From Ampelomyces quisqualis (Eukaryota > Ascomycota > Dothideomycetes > Pleosporales > Phaeosphaeriaceae), in the NCBI GenBank assembly GCA_018398575.1, contig JAGTXZ010000003.1, positions 2,604,001-2,668,000 on the forward strand: 64,000 bases of DNA, given 5' to 3'. This document shows positions 10,401 to 23,014 of the stretch, piece after piece. The notes beneath the pieces were generated by a model. It was not told the DNA's origin. It did not search any database and saw only the letters and a program-made list of their open reading frames with translations. The translations under genes were made by a program, and so were the position numbers. Within the stretch, counting starts at the first letter, position 1. Every line of letters starts with the position of its first letter.

Positions 10401-12675
10401 CAGAGAAGTGCCTCTGCCGTGACAGGAAACCACGAATGTATGCCTGAAGAGAAAGAATGACGCTTTTCTGATCATCCAGCTGTGCGAGAGTGCTCGCAAC
10501 ATCTGAACGAATAATCCCTGCTCTTGCAACAGCTTGGAGATCTGTAATGTTGGACTTCTCAGCAGACAGTGCTTTGTGCACTTGTCTTACAGAGGTCCTC
10601 AGGACATCTCCTCGCACCTTGGACTGGAGATCGGACCAATCGACGTTTGAGCTTACCAGCTTGTCTTGCACATCGGCATTCTTCCTTCTAGCAATGATGC
10701 CCCGTGCGGCAGCTTGCAGCATGGTCACAACAGACTCATGGCGGCGCATATTCTCCTGATCAGTCCTGCAAGATTGGCGAATAAGCATCGCGCGCGCCAC
10801 AGATTGAAGCTGGTCAATCTGTGCCTCGTTCTCCTTTAACTCAGCCCATTCTCGGTCTACTTGATGCCTGACGAGAGCACCACGGATCATGGCCTGCATG
10901 TGGATGACTGCAGGTTCGGTGCTGCGAGTCTGGTCGTGTCGGTCACAAACGCGCATTCGCTCGAGCGCACCGCGAATCGCAGCCTGGAACTGTCGGATGC
11001 CGTGGTCATGTCGTTGTATACTAGACTTTGTATATTGAACTCGTGCTCTAGCCTTACGTCCACGGAAAAGATTTTGCAACTTCAAAACCTGCGGTTCTTT
11101 GTTCTGCCAGTAGACTTCCTCACTGTGCAGCTTTGATCGAATCGTGAAGCCTCTTGCTGCGCTCTGAAGGTTTATCGCAAATCGTCGCATGTCTAGTCGG
11201 TAATAGGCAATCTGTCTAGCCCAATCTCCGCGGATACGTGACTGAAGGTCGGCAATGAGATGCTCGTTATCCCAAAGATCCTGCATCATATTCCCGAGCC
11301 GTATTCTTAACAAGGCTCCTCGCATCTGTGCCTGTAGGTCTAAAATGACCTCCTCGTTCTCTACGAGCTCCCGGTCGATGCGATCCTCTTCCGTCTCGAC
11401 TGGTTCGGGTTCGGGTTCCACGGCGAAATTTGCCTGCATCCCCGAGAAGTTGGGCATACTGACACCAGACTTGTCGAGACCCTTTTGCGTAGCTTCGAGC
11501 TCATGGTCTGCGAATTGGAGTTTGCCGACCAAATTGCCAATGCGAAAGTCGACAATGCCTTTTCGAAAGAGCAGCCAGGACAGCGCATGAATGCAGTAAA
11601 TGACTTTGGGGACGTTCTTCTTCTCATAGAGGTCGACCAACTCGAAACGGAAGAGGTCCGGAAGCTCAACTTCGGAGAGAAATTTGAAGAAATGGGCGTA
11701 GTTGTTGGAGTGGCGGTATTGCAGCTTCGGGTCGCGAAATATGCGCAGAGGAGAGGCTTTGATGGCTTGCACGATTTCGGCCAGCGTCACACCATTCCGA
11801 AGGGCTTCTTCCAGCTCGACAACCGGTGGCAGGTCGCTCTCGATGATGTCTTCCATCCACTCCTTGGCTTCTCCGATATGGCAGAGGTATTCGTAGGCTT
11901 GCAGAAACTGTCGTTGTTGGTCCATCCAGTTCCGACTCGCCCACGTCGACGCCGTCTTCTTTCCTCGCGCGTCGTCGGACCGCTGCAGCCTTCTCCGCCC
12001 ATGGAGACCGACCACTTCTTGCTCGGGCGACTTGATGGCAAAATCGCCCTCGTCTCCAGCTTCGGCAAACTTGGACAGGGTGCGCATGTGGCCTGTCGCC
12101 GACTTCTGCAGACTTTGCAACGCCGGCCGCTCGAGGTGTGTGGAGAGCGGACGGGAGGAGTGGTCGCGGGTGGGGGCGCGCACCGAATCTGCGCGCGACA
12201 TTGCTATTGAGAGCGGGCGCGGTTTCGATGGGGGCGAGAGTGGGGCATGGCATGGCGCTTGCCGTATGTTTTCTACACTCTGGGACCGCGTGTGTGTGTG
12301 TGTTGGGCTGCCTGCGATTGGTTGCGCAGGCTTTCCAGGCATCGGCGAGCTCTGGGGAACCTGCTGCAGGGGCCGCAGCGCTTTCCGTACCTTGGCAAAT
12401 GCGCTGGCCGGGTCGCTTTCTTCAGAGCCAAAGTAGCTCTCCGAGCGCGGTTGCGAGAGCGCGGTTGCCTCGCTCAGGCCCCGTCGGTGGCCCGGTCGCT
12501 CGTAGACATTGGAGGCGGTGCTGGACTGGGTGCTCGATCGGCTTGGCGGGTGTTGATTCGAGGCGCCCGAGTAGGCTGAAGAGCCAGTAGAGGCGATGGA
12601 GGTCTGGCGGAGGGGCGAGGGCGATGCTGTTTGGTGCCCCAGTCGCGTGCGCGGGGTGTAGGAGGAGTAGCTCAT
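7479..12675 (-). CDS. IQGAP-family Ras-GAP-like cytokinesis protein (Rng2/Iqg1 type), 1699 aa
   Basis: Three exons: 12675-8808, 8758-8480 and 8431-7479. The start is ATG 12675 (MSYSSYTPRTR). The second intron (8432-8479, 48 bases) is stop-free and a multiple of three; splicing it restores the sequence EQEDPEAEIKSLF. Order: Ser/Pro-rich N-terminus (about 1-235), calponin-homology domain (about 245-360, actin binding), then about 15 IQ-like repeats (LQSAARGFTIR, IQSFVRGRQQG and others; about 430-880) for calmodulin or light chains, a Ras-GAP-related domain (about 990-1260) and a RasGAP C-terminal domain ending in FKKFYRDE. IQGAPs bind Rho-type GTPases rather than stimulate Ras, and organise the actomyosin ring. 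It is divergent from the IMPDH gene across about 950 bases. Confidence 0.95.
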
Positions 12676-13624
12676 GGCGGGAGCTGGGGGCTGGGGGCGC
12701 ACGAATTATGGCAGCGTGGAATTACGTGACATATGCTGTATCCCTAGAGGAGTTTGGCGTGGTGGTGGAGGCCGTGTTGGAGGCCAAGTGAGACGCACCG
12801 CGCCTGCTTCCTGTGGAAGTCTGCCGGCACACTCTCCCGCCGCAATTCAGCCAGCAGCTGCAGACGGCACAGCCAGAGCAGGTAGTGTGGAATGCGGAGA
12901 TTGTGAAGATTGCGGTAGCAATGCGAAGTGCGGCGGCGTTGAGTCTGAAAGTGGAAGTGCGGATAGTGCACGGCTCTGTTTCCTCTCGTTGCCACAACAA
13001 CAACAACACTACGAGAACCACAAAGCCCACCTCACGTCACGTTGCCTGGAAGTTTCCGAAACAGGGCTCGAATGCGCCTGATGAGTTTTTGGTGGCCGCA
13101 GGGGGTTCACGATCCTGCGATGCTGTCGACTAATGTGTTCAGTATTGTACTCTCGCTCGCTTGCCTACCTATCCAGGGCGCTGCCCCGGTGGACTCGATG
13201 CGTTCCGCCTTCCATGCGTCGTCCCGTCACATCGAGGCCTTGTCTCGGTCGCTGCACGCCAACGTTGAGTCGTCCAGGGCCTCTGGAATCTTTCCCAGAC
13301 GCGCATCTCTCCGCGCCACCAGGGGTTCGAGCAGCCACTGCACCTCCCGTGGTCGTCACGCAGCACCAGCCTACACATTTGGTGAGCCCTTCGCTTAGTC
13401 ATCACAGCGCGCACAAAACGCGCCCGGAGGCTAGCGGCGGGGTGCACCGCTAGCGTCTTTTTGCTCGCCCACAAAGTTCGCCGTCGAACTTTTTTGTATT
13501 TCTCTTCTTCTTGGGAAAACTGGACTTTTCCCCGGCCAAAGTTGCCACACAACTGCGGTCTGTTTCGTTCGGTCAAGCCTCACGCCCTCTTCTCTGTTCC
13601 CCGAGAAGCCGCATTTCCTCCCTC
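12676..13624. promoter_or_regulatory. shared divergent 5' region of IQGAP and IMPDH genes
   Basis: About 950 bases lie between two divergent start codons and so must hold both promoters and 5' leaders. Small frames on both strands overlap and lack family resemblance. A CAA-repeat tract occurs at about 12997-13012. No TATA box was recognised close to either start. Confidence 0.6.
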
Positions 13625-15607
13625 ATGCCTATTTCCAACGGCGACGCCATGGCCGACACCACCGTCAACGCCCTGGACTACGCCAAAGCCCTCGAGGTGC
13701 TCAAGAACGAGTATTCCGAGCGCGATGGCATTGACGTCAAGACCCTCATTGACTCCAAGAAGAACGGTGGTCTAGCATACAATGACTTCCTCATGCTCCC
13801 TGGCTATATTGGTGCGTCTGTCCTGCGGGAGGTCCTGCTTCACGATGACCTTCAGCTCGCAGCATTGTGCAAACCTGTAGATCCGTGCAGCTGTCCACGC
13901 GCTATGACTTAAAGACACTCCCAAGTACAAGTCGCGCATCAGCGACAACCCGGTCAGTCCAGCCACCTAACACGTTGATTTAGGCTTTCCCGCCATCGAC
14001 GTTACCCTCGACACCCCAATCACGAAGCGCATAACCCTCAAGACGCCCTTCGTCTCATCGCCCATGGACACCGTCACCGAACACAACATGGCCATACATA
14101 TTGCTCTGCTTGGAGGTCTTGGCGTGATCCACCACAACTGCTCCCAAGAGGATCAAGCCGAGATGGTGCGAAAGGTCAAGCGCTACGAGAACGGGTTCAT
14201 TCTCGACCCCGTTGTGATCTCACCCAAGACCACAGTGGCCGAGGCCAAAGCGCTCAAAGAGAGGTGGGGTTTCGGTGGATTCCCAGTCACAGGTAAGCAT
14301 ACCTACGTCTTCTTCTTCTTTCCGAGTGATGATCAACCTTACTTTTAACTTTCGTTCATCCGCAACGATTCCGTCGTGCTGTGGAGCAATGTATTTTCTG
14401 ACAACATGTTCAACACTCGTTACTATGCATTACTGGAAAGCAGTGCGCTAAATATTTGCTTACAGAGGACGGCAACCTGCGTTCTAAGCTCATCGGTATC
14501 ATCACTCCCCGAGACATACAGTTCCATGACAAGCTGGATGACCCAGTCACCGCGGTCATGTCCACAGACCTCGTTACCGCGCGCCACGGCATCGAGCTGA
14601 AGGAAGCCAACGACATCTTGAACAAGTCCAAGAAAGGCAAGCTGCCCATTGTTGATGGTGACTTCAACCTCATTGCTCTTCTTTCGCGCTCCGATTTGAT
14701 GAAGAACTTGAATTTCCCACTCGCCTCGAAGCTTCCCCACTCAAAGCAGCTCATTGCCGCAGCCGCCATCGGTACTCGCCCAGAGGACAAGATCCGTCTG
14801 CAGAAGCTCGTAGATGCTGGCCTCGATATCGTCATCTTGGACAGCAGTCAAGGCAACAGCATGTACCAGGTTGACATGATCAAGTACATCAAGGAGAAGT
14901 ACCCTGAGCTCGATGTGATCGGCGGAAACGTCGTCACTCGTGACCAGGCTGCTGCTCTGATCGCTGCTGGTGCCGATGGCCTTCGCATTGGCATGGGCAG
15001 TGGAAGCGCTTGCATCACTCAGGAAGTCATGGCAGTCGGCAGACCCCAAGCAACATCCGTGTACAACGTCACCTCATTTGCCAGCCGGTTTGGAGTACCC
15101 TGTATTGCTGATGGTGGCATCCAGAACGTGGGTCACATTGTCAAGGGCCTGGCAATGGGCGCCTCGGCTGTCATGATGGGTGGTCTCCTCGCAGGCACTA
15201 CTGAATCCCCCGGAGAGTACTTCGTCAGCCGTGATGGTCAGCTTGTTAAGGCCTATCGTGGCATGGGCAGTATTGCCGCCATGGAGGACAAGAAGGCCGG
15301 AGCGGGTAGCGCAGATGCCAAGGCAAGCAATGCCGGTACCGCACGTTACTTCTCCGAGGGTGACCGTGTCCTTGTGGCACAAGGCGTCTCTGGATCTGTC
15401 CAGGATCGCGGCTCCATCACCAAGTTCGTGCCCTACCTGATGGCTGGTGTTCAACACTCGCTGCAGGACATTGGAATCAAAAGCTTGGCTGGTTTGCATG
15501 AAGCCGTCGCGAACGGCACTGTCAGGTTCGAACTGCGAACTGCCAGTGCGCAGGCCGAGGGCAATGTCCACGGTCTCCACAGCTTCGACAAGAAGCTCTA
15601 CTCCTAG
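13625..15607 (+). CDS. inosine-5'-monophosphate dehydrogenase (IMPDH), 545 aa
   Basis: Catalyses NAD-dependent oxidation of IMP to XMP, the committed step of GTP synthesis. Exons 13625-13811, 13984-14292 and 14466-15607 join in phase to 546 codons; the start is MPISNGDAMADTTVNALDYA. The N-terminal part has the barrel entry (FLMLPGYIGFPAIDVTLDTP, PFVSSPMDTVTEHNMA), then a CBS pair at about residues 115-235 (NGFILDPVVISPKTT; LIGIITPRDIQF), then the rest of the barrel. The catalytic loop is GMGSGSACITQEVMAVGRPQ, with the nucleophile at about Cys348, and the flap is YRGMGS. The motif has Ala where animal enzymes have Ile (SGSICITQ); I believe this is usual in filamentous fungi. The first intron is long for this region (172 bases). 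Length is close to the usual 520-550. Confidence 0.97.
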
Positions 15608-15986
15608 AAGGGGATGAGACAAATCTTCCATGCATTGGACGGGCGTTTGGTTGGGTGATCTGGTTCATTTGACACGGGTTTAGAGATGTGGTGATGATTG
15701 ATGGGATACGATGCGACGGAGAACAGATAGGCACCAAAGCAATGATACCACCACAGTCTTTCACATTTGCGCATGCTGTCCGTCTTGTCATCATGTCAGA
15801 CGAGCCCATGTCGACATAATTGGTAGTGGAGGAATCGCCGACACACTCTACTAGGCAATGCCACCTGCCACCTGGGACGGAAATACGGAGAGCCTCGGCA
15901 CCTCCCCGCGTCTTGCAACGCCCACCGTCCACCAGCCGAACAGATGGCGCGCCCATGCCCATGGATGATTGCCCTTGCGGCTGACC
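15608..15986. other. intergenic, no gene seen
   Basis: IMPDH 3' region and upstream region of the NUDIX gene. Overlapping frames on both strands show no family resemblance. Confidence 0.5.
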
Positions 15987-16181
15987 ATGCCAAAACCGAA
16001 CCTTTTCACGACCTCCCCGGTTGAACTTCGCCTTGCAAGCTGTCGCACGTCGACGCTTTCCCTCTCGCCTGTTGCGTTCAGGCACTATACCGCTCCGCAC
16101 ACTCGCCGTCGTACCTCAGCTCCAGTAGCTCGTACCTGGAGATCCTATTATCTTTCCAGACCTTCGACGCAACAGCGAAGC

Positions 16182-17385
16182 ATGTCGACACCAGCGAATC
16201 ACAAGCCGCTGAGGCAGTCACCCAAGACTCCACCAGCTCCTCGACCGAGCGCAAGGCATGTGAAGATGCGAATCACCGGCGCAATCCTCGTGTTATCGCC
16301 GCCGGCAGGTATTGACTTTTGGCAGCGTCCTCGTCATTTCTCCGAATAATCAGATCCTCCTCCTCCACCGCGTCTCCAAAGCGTCTAGCTTTGCCTCTGC
16401 ACATGTCTTCCCTGGCGGCGCACTCAGCAAAACGCATGATGGCAGCATACCAGACATAAATGACCTTGGGCGCCACCAAGACGGCCCAGCATATCGCATG
16501 GCAGCTGTCCGCGAGACATTCGAAGAGAGTGGCATACTTCTCGCCAAAAGCAAGAAGACCGGCAAGCTTTTCACCAACGTTAGTGATGAGGAACGGGAAG
16601 AAGGGCGAAGAGCGGTGCACGCTGGAAAAACCAAATTTACCGACTTGCTGGAGAGATGGGGAGCGACACCAGATACCGAGAGCCTGATCCCATTCACCCG
16701 CTGGATCACGCCTCCCAATGTTCCCAAGCGCTTCACTACGCAGATGTACATCTACTTCCTCCCTCTGGGCTCCGTCTCGCCCACTAGGAAGGCCTCGCCA
16801 ACCGGTACACCACCAGGATCTGGCCCCGAAGAAGAAGACGAGATTGTGATCCCCAATCCCACGCACGACGGTGGCATCGAACACACCGCAGCGCGGTTCC
16901 TCCCACCAAATAAATGGATTGATCTCGCACGCCAGAATCGCATCATCTTATTCCCTCCTCAATTCTTCCTCACACTCATGCTCGCTCCTTACCTCAGCTC
17001 GACGGTAACATCGCCTTCCTCGCCGGTCCCATCGCCTTCTGACCTTGCTCTCGAGCGCGAAAATTTGCTCGACTTCCTACAGAAACCGCGCACGTACGAT
17101 AATACACCAGAGGTCTCGTTCGCCGACGCATGCATCTCCCCAATCGTGTTGGGCAAGGGCGAATACGGCGAGAAAGCGCAAGATGGTGTCGGTGGCGTAG
17201 ATAGATACACGGCAGTCTTGGTACTGGATCGACCTGGAAAGGAAGTCGATATGCAGGGACAGGGCAGGAAGGGGATTAGAGAGTGGGTTGTCACCACGAA
17301 GTTCAAGGGCGAAGGACCGAGGGACGTGGATGTTAGGAAGAGGGATGATGTTCTTGGGAAGAGCGCGGGTGGTGCGAAACTCTAA
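16182..17385 (+). CDS. NUDIX hydrolase, NUDT19-like, 377 aa
   Basis: Two exons. Exon 2 carries a NUDIX fold with the insertion typical of NUDT19-type enzymes: HVFPGGALS, a loop of about 20 residues, then RMAAVRETFEESGILL with the REXXEE metal residues. Relatives hydrolyse CoA esters or nucleoside diphosphates; the substrate here is inferred only from the family. The best join is exon 1 16182-16255 to exon 2 from 16326, giving PRPSASVLVISP, which needs a GC-AG intron (AG|GCATGT). An in-frame GT-AG alternative (16260-16309) inserts RHVLTFG instead. A further in-frame ATG at 15987 would add 65 Arg/Ser-rich residues ending in QQRS before MSTPANHK, resembling a mitochondrial presequence, so two starts are possible. 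Confidence 0.85.
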
Positions 17386-18337
17386 CTTGATTACCGATCG
17401 TGCTTGAATACCATTGCGCTGTGAGCAAGCTTCTGTCATTTTTTCCGCACACATATCACCATCTCCCAGTCCGACTTCAACATGCATGTGGCATGATGCT
17501 TCATGTAACGCACGCGCGCCCTGGCTGTCTCGCACTTTGAACCCGCTTTACAATGCGCATTCCCTTTTGCACCAACCGTCTTGTCCTCACTTTTGGCTTC
17601 TCAACGTCAGCCACTCTCACCTTTTCGCCTCCAAAACACTTCCATCACAAGCACTTGCACAGGTCAGGTCAGCGCAGTGGATGGAAGACGTCTTTCCCTT
17701 GGCATCAGCTCGGTCAAGGACGAGAGAGGTCGAAGGTTTCCTCCAGCGTCAACGAGAGTTTCGTGGTTCAGGGGTGAAGCTGTGTGGTCGTTGTTGGGAG
17801 AATGGTGGTGGCGAGTCGAGGTTCAGATAACCGGAGGCGGCGGGGACGGCTAGCGTCTAGGCTAGCTTGGACTTGGGGCTGGACAGACTACTGTCCATCT
17901 AGACCTAGTCGCTGCTGTGTACTGGCTGTGTGTGACGCGAGGGTACGATGCGCAGCACGAAGGCATGTGCGCACGTGTATATCAAGGCGTTGCATGAATG
18001 TCAATCTGGTTGGTGGGATGGAATTTCACCTAGTATGGCCTGGCGGGCAGAGACACCAGACGCGAGACGTAACCCATGATCTGGGTTTAGATATATTCTG
18101 GTGCGTCTCTGTGAGAGAGAAACTTTGCTGATTATTCATTACACAAGGCTCTTGTATCAATCATGTAAACAATGCCATCCACCTGTTCGTCATATCCTAA
18201 AAATGGATTCTCGTTCCGAAATGCAAAGACAGGTGCAAACAAGTGGAGCCCAAACGCCTCGCCAAAATGCCATGATCTGGAGAAGGACTCAGACAGGGAT
18301 CGTGAAAGACGCTGTGACAGTTTCATCGCTTGAGAAA
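17386..18337. other. intergenic between convergent genes, no gene seen
   Basis: About 950 bases between the stops of the NUDIX and MFS genes. Three overlapping plus-strand frames (17414-17853) compete with one another and none has domains, so no gene is claimed. Confidence 0.45.
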
Positions 18338-20228
18338 TTACAATCGACGGCCACGGTTTTCCTGCGTCGGACTCAACGGCCCGTTGATTGCCCCGTAGTC
18401 CGTCACTCCCGTTGCATTGGGCATGAGTACTTCTCTTGCTTCTCCTGCTTCTTCCTCAATGTTCTCCCTTTGGATCTTGTGACTTCGTCGCCACACAAAC
18501 GCTGCGAGTGCAATGCCGACGAGTAATGCGAGGCCAAGAAGGATGATGTTGATTGGTACAGGATTGTTGTGGAATGTCTTGTGGGTAGCGGCGTCGAGCG
18601 CGGTCTGGGAGAAGTTGAGGAGCCCGGCGAGACAGATGATGAGGCCGTAGACTTTGCCGAAGGTGGCGAAGCCAAAGACTTTGGCGGAGTAGTCGCTAGT
18701 TGATGTTAGGTCCGAGACTTGATGATGTGAGGAGGGGAAAATACTTACGAGACTGCAGTATAGTATAGAGGGCGATAGAGAACAAAGAGAATGATCCCTG
18801 TGTATGCAGCCCATGCCTCGGGGATCACGCCGAGAACTCCAATAGTGGTTGCGACTGTGACGAGAACGGAGAGGGTAAAAACAGTGCTCGTGTTGTCAAG
18901 GAGTAGCCCGATAAAAGGCACCGAGATGACTCCCCCTACTGGTAGAGCGACGTCGAAGAAGTTGTTGATCTCGACGGCTTTGTCGAGGCTGTCGAAGAGG
19001 TAGGTGTACTGCGAGCGAATCGTCGCGACGAAGTAGTTGATCCTCGTCATTTGTAGGACGGTGAATAGCATGATCAAGATGAACCACGGTGTGCGCATCT
19101 GCTGTGCTGCTGTGCGGCCATGTAGCGCGCCCCAAACACCAGATCTAGCCTTCTTCTTCTCCTCTTCCTTGGCTTGTTGTTGACCATCTCTGGTGCCGAG
19201 CAGGTCTGTGATCTCGCTAACGACGCTATCCCGATGCAGGCGACGCGCGTCTTGGAGTCGCTGGACTCTGGCTTGGTCCTCAATTTCATCATCTGAATCA
19301 TGTATGACCTGCTCCTCCTCGGCTTGAGTCACCAGCTCGCCGACAGTTTTGTAGGATACTGCTGGCATGAATAATATTTGAACAGCAAAGATGAATGCCG
19401 GGACGATCAAATATACAAGAAAAAACCTTCTGAGCGCAAAGCCGCCCTCAACACTCTGGTAGATCAGACGGTAAACGAGAAAAACAGCACTGGAAGTGTC
19501 AAAAGCTCCTGTCAAAAGAGCCAAGATGAGTCCAGAGTATTGCGGGAACGTGTTGCTGAGCTGGAAAGATGAGATGAAGATGAATGGTCCACCTAGTGCC
19601 AGGAACAGATATCCGGGAATGTACGCATCGACTGGCAATTTGGGCGCAAATGCGAACAGGATAGCTCCAAGGGTGATAGATGTAGCCCCAATTATTCCGC
19701 ACACTCGAGGACCATAGCGATCGAGAATGGTACCGACGGGCAAGGCGACGACGTTTGTGGAAACGGCAGCGATGGTGAACATGAGATTTAGCCTGCATCC
19801 AGATTAGCCATGCACTTGGGTCCGTTGCTGAAGAAACCCACCGAAGCTCCTGCTCGTAGCAAACATTCACATTATCCTCGAGCTCCTTCTCTGTGCATAG
19901 ATTTCTGTATACGCGCTCCTCAATGAGGACAGGCTTGATCGCAGCGTAACCGAAGACAACACCGGCGGCGAAGAGGCAGTAGACAACAGCAAGACCAACC
20001 TGAACTGCAGGCTGTCAGCTGTCACAGCCCTACATAAGTCGAAGAACTCTACACACGCATTCGCTTCCATTTTGGCACCTCGTATGCGCCTACTGGCTCT
20101 TCACCAGTCGCTTCGGTCCATGCACCAACGGGGTTGAAGGACATCTTGCGATGCCTTGAATCCGGGCTCGCTTCTCGGCTCCATGGCTCAATCTCCTCGA
20201 CCGCCGTGAGGCGCTGTGACAACGACAT
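18338..20228 (-). CDS. MFS transporter, FMP42-like, 577 aa
   Basis: Four exons (20228-20055, 19999-19842, 19792-18749, 18695-18338) join in phase to 578 codons. The cytosolic N-terminus (MSLSQRLTAVEEIEPWS) is followed by a first membrane segment (VGLAVVYCLFAAGVVFGYAA), a loop with two cysteines, and then the MFS pattern LNLMFTIAAVSTNVVALPVG followed by GTILDRYGPRVCG, the family A-loop signature. About 12 membrane segments are visible, with a long charged central loop (residues about 275-345, VTQAEEEQVIHDSDDEIED). The overall shape matches the yeast FMP42 / animal SLC43 group, which includes amino-acid facilitators. The substrate is not known. The C-terminus is hydrophilic. Confidence 0.9.
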
Positions 20229-21466
20229 GTCTGGGCGTTACTAGGCTTCTCTATGATATCCCGCCGAGCTCCTCGCAGCAACGCGTGTGGTGATAATTTT
20301 CACTCGTCCTTTGAGATGGAGAGTTGCCGCGAGTGACGTCGGCGCTAGGCAAGCCACTAACGATGATGGAGGACCACGAAGTTAAAGACTTGAAGAGACG
20401 GAGAGCGACTGACAGCGACGGCTCGATGGGAAAAAGAGATGCCAGGAACCTACATGCATGGCCAGGTTCGCCAATGGTGAGAAGCGGGGAGACCTACTAT
20501 AGTAGGCTAGTTACTTGCCGAGAGGTGCATGAGGCGCTGAGGATCGGCCCTGGGCACGCGCGTGATCGTGTAGCGGGCATCCGAAGCCATTCTATTACAC
20601 ACTGTAACACGCCTCGGGTACTTTTCGTGTCAATCAGCATGCTGTTTCTCGACCCATCTCTCGATCGCACAACCCACACTCGCCTTTGAAGCTCTTTGTT
20701 CGCATTGCGATGGCCGGTGGTTGTGTTCGGAAGCTTCCGCCAATCGCTGTGCGAGTCAGCCGCGGAGAGAAGCTTGGACGTCTCTTCCTGCAACCTGCGT
20801 GAAATTTCTTTTCTTCTCTCCACCCGTTTGCTACCCGCCGACGCACTATCTATGTGGTCAGCCACATGCGGGCCGCTCCTAATACCGCCATACCTAGATC
20901 TCTGCGTACAGCTGTGGTTGCAGAGATTTTTATGGGAAACTTGCTCGCTGGTCTGGTCAATCGCTTCTGTACAAAGTTGGTATTGAAACACAGCGACATC
21001 ATCATACTGTCAACATCGCATTAGACCTATGCTTTGTCAAGTTTTAATCCGGGCTGTCGTTAAGGCACTCCATTTCGACTGATTTCTACCACCGGGCAAT
21101 GTTTACTAAACTGTCAATGCTCTGCTCTACTCCGTTTTTATTCTTACGTTCAAACGGCTATTTCACTTCCTGATTCTTTGCTTAGCCTACAAATTGGCCG
21201 AGTCAAGATACAATTTCGTGAGAGAAGACTCTGGTCTGACAAGGCAAGATGTGTATTTTGATGGGTCTAAAGTGCCCTTGAATATCCATTAGGATTAGAG
21301 ACGTTGAATGCCTAGCAAGAACAGATGCTGCAATGTCAAAAACGCCCAACTCCATTGCAATGCATACTTTTTCTGTATGTTTAGGTAATGAAAATAAGAC
21401 ACGGAATCAAAAGCTGGCAGTCATCGTTGTTGGCGTGTCGTTCCCACCGTACCTTGATCCAAACAT
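20229..21466. other. intergenic, no gene seen
   Basis: About 1.2 kb upstream of the MFS gene and downstream of the MARVEL gene. Frames of 70-160 codons overlap on opposite strands and show no domains. The part after 20990 is AT-richer. Confidence 0.5.
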
Positions 21467-22160
21467 CTATGCCTCAGAGACGGTCTTGGGAGTCGCCTTC
21501 TTGTTCTTGTACCACAGAGTGGGCAAAAGGGCGCACGAAACGGTGAACAAGATGCTGAGAACGATTAGCAGTGGAGATTTAAGAATGAAGAAGAGGGTGC
21601 GCACCAGAGAGCGATAGCCATTCCCCACACAGCCTTCGCCTGGAAGCAGTTGTTGCGAGTAACACCGGCCCAGTGGCGAAGATCCAGACTAGAGCCTGAG
21701 GTGTTGAGATTCTGCGCAGCCGCGCTGACGAATGCGAAGGCGTACTGAGCATCGACCTCCTTAGATGACTTTCCGATGACGTAGCAGTTGAGGAAGGACA
21801 TTGGCTTGCCGAGGGTGACGGCGCAGACGATGAAGGCGATGAGCAGGAGGGAGTCGACGCCAGTCATGACCAGGAGGCCTAGGTTCGCGTAGGACCAGTA
21901 GTAGCCGACGCTGACCATGATGTAAAGAGTGGCGATGCAGGTCTAGTGGTTGTTAGTGATGGTTTACGTCCTGCAAGACTTGGACCTACCACGCTGAGAG
22001 TGCCGACAAACTCCTTTGGCGGCTCGACACCAGTAGTGACGATCATCTGGACGAAGTTGGATGTGATGCCGATGACGATGATCATGCAGATAGCCTGAAG
22101 GACGCGGACCATCAAGAACATCTTGCTCAAGGGCATGGCTCCGTAGCTTGGGACAGGCAT
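21467..22160 (-). CDS. MARVEL-domain four-pass membrane protein, 198 aa
   Basis: Three exons: 22160-21990, 21942-21605 and 21554-21467 (introns of 47 and 50 bases), 199 codons. The start is MPVPSYGAMPLSKMFL. Four hydrophobic segments are visible: VLQAICMIIVIGITSNFV; TLYIMVSVGYYWSYANLGLL/MTGVDSLLLIAFIVCAVTLG; the region after the Cys-containing extracellular loop; and ALCILFTVSCALLPTLWY supplied partly by the third exon. A short Lys-rich tail (KNKKATPKTVSEA) follows. This is the MARVEL layout found in fungal cortex and eisosome-type proteins (Nce102/Fhn1-like), which act in plasma-membrane organisation. No enzyme residues are expected. The third exon is easy to miss because the second exon reads through into a short false tail. 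Confidence 0.8.
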
Positions 22161-23014
22161 TTTGACTGAGTGAGTGTGATGTTTGTCTGGGTAGGAGGCT
22201 TCAAAGGTTGGCGTGGAGGACTGGATGTCGGGCTGAGCGGACGGGGTACTTTTGAATCGCAAGGAATGAGGTGCAATCTGCGAGCAGATGAACAGAATGT
22301 GCTGTAATGGACAAGTATTGAATGAATGAGACCCAGACAGGAAACAAGGAAAAAGGAAAGTGGAGTAGTTGTGAGTTGGATGCTGATGTGTTTGATGACT
22401 GTTCTGCTGCTGTCCACAGCGCATCTTATACACGTACGACTGTGGCAGCACGTTCAAAATAGCATCCAAAAGCGTCTGAATCAATGCAATGGCTATTCTT
22501 GCACATCGGCTGGCTGGATTCCATCAGTTTCATGGCATCTTGAGTAGTCGCTGGCAGAGCCAATGGAAAGCGAGAACGGCCATGGTTCAAAAAAATGTCC
22601 GAGCCGCGCACTGTCGCATGGCAGCGGCTGCAGCACGACGAAACCCCGTCATTTCGAAGTGTCGAATCTGGGGAAGCCAGCCAGGGCAAGCCCTAGTTTG
22701 CCTCGCAGATCGAGTGGACGGGAGGCGTTGTTGCGGCTGCCGGTTTCCTTCCCCCGGTCCCACCTCTGCCTGGCCGACCAGCATGGCGCGCGGGAGCTAT
22801 GCTTGGAAGTGTTGAGGCTCAATGAGATGCGCGATGGCATGGAACAGCTCTGGTGGTGATTTGCGCATCAGGAGCAGTGTCACGTGTGTGCACCGGAAGC
22901 CAAGGACGGGCGTGTTTGAGACGAAGGCGGTTGTGCCGGCGATATGCGCATGGTCGCAAAGACATGTATGGCGCCGACAAGTGAAGCTCGAATCCATTTC
23001 CCACCATAGCCGCC
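22161..23014. promoter_or_regulatory. shared divergent 5' region of MARVEL and amidase genes
   Basis: About 850 bases between two divergent starts. Frames on both strands overlap and lack domains. No clear TATA box was seen. Confidence 0.5.

Noticed and set aside
11485..12210. 241-codon plus-strand frame
   Set aside because: Antisense to the CH-domain part of the IQGAP gene; no domain and explained by codon bias of the real strand.
15074..15631. 185-codon minus-strand frame
   Set aside because: Antisense to the IMPDH barrel; no family resemblance.
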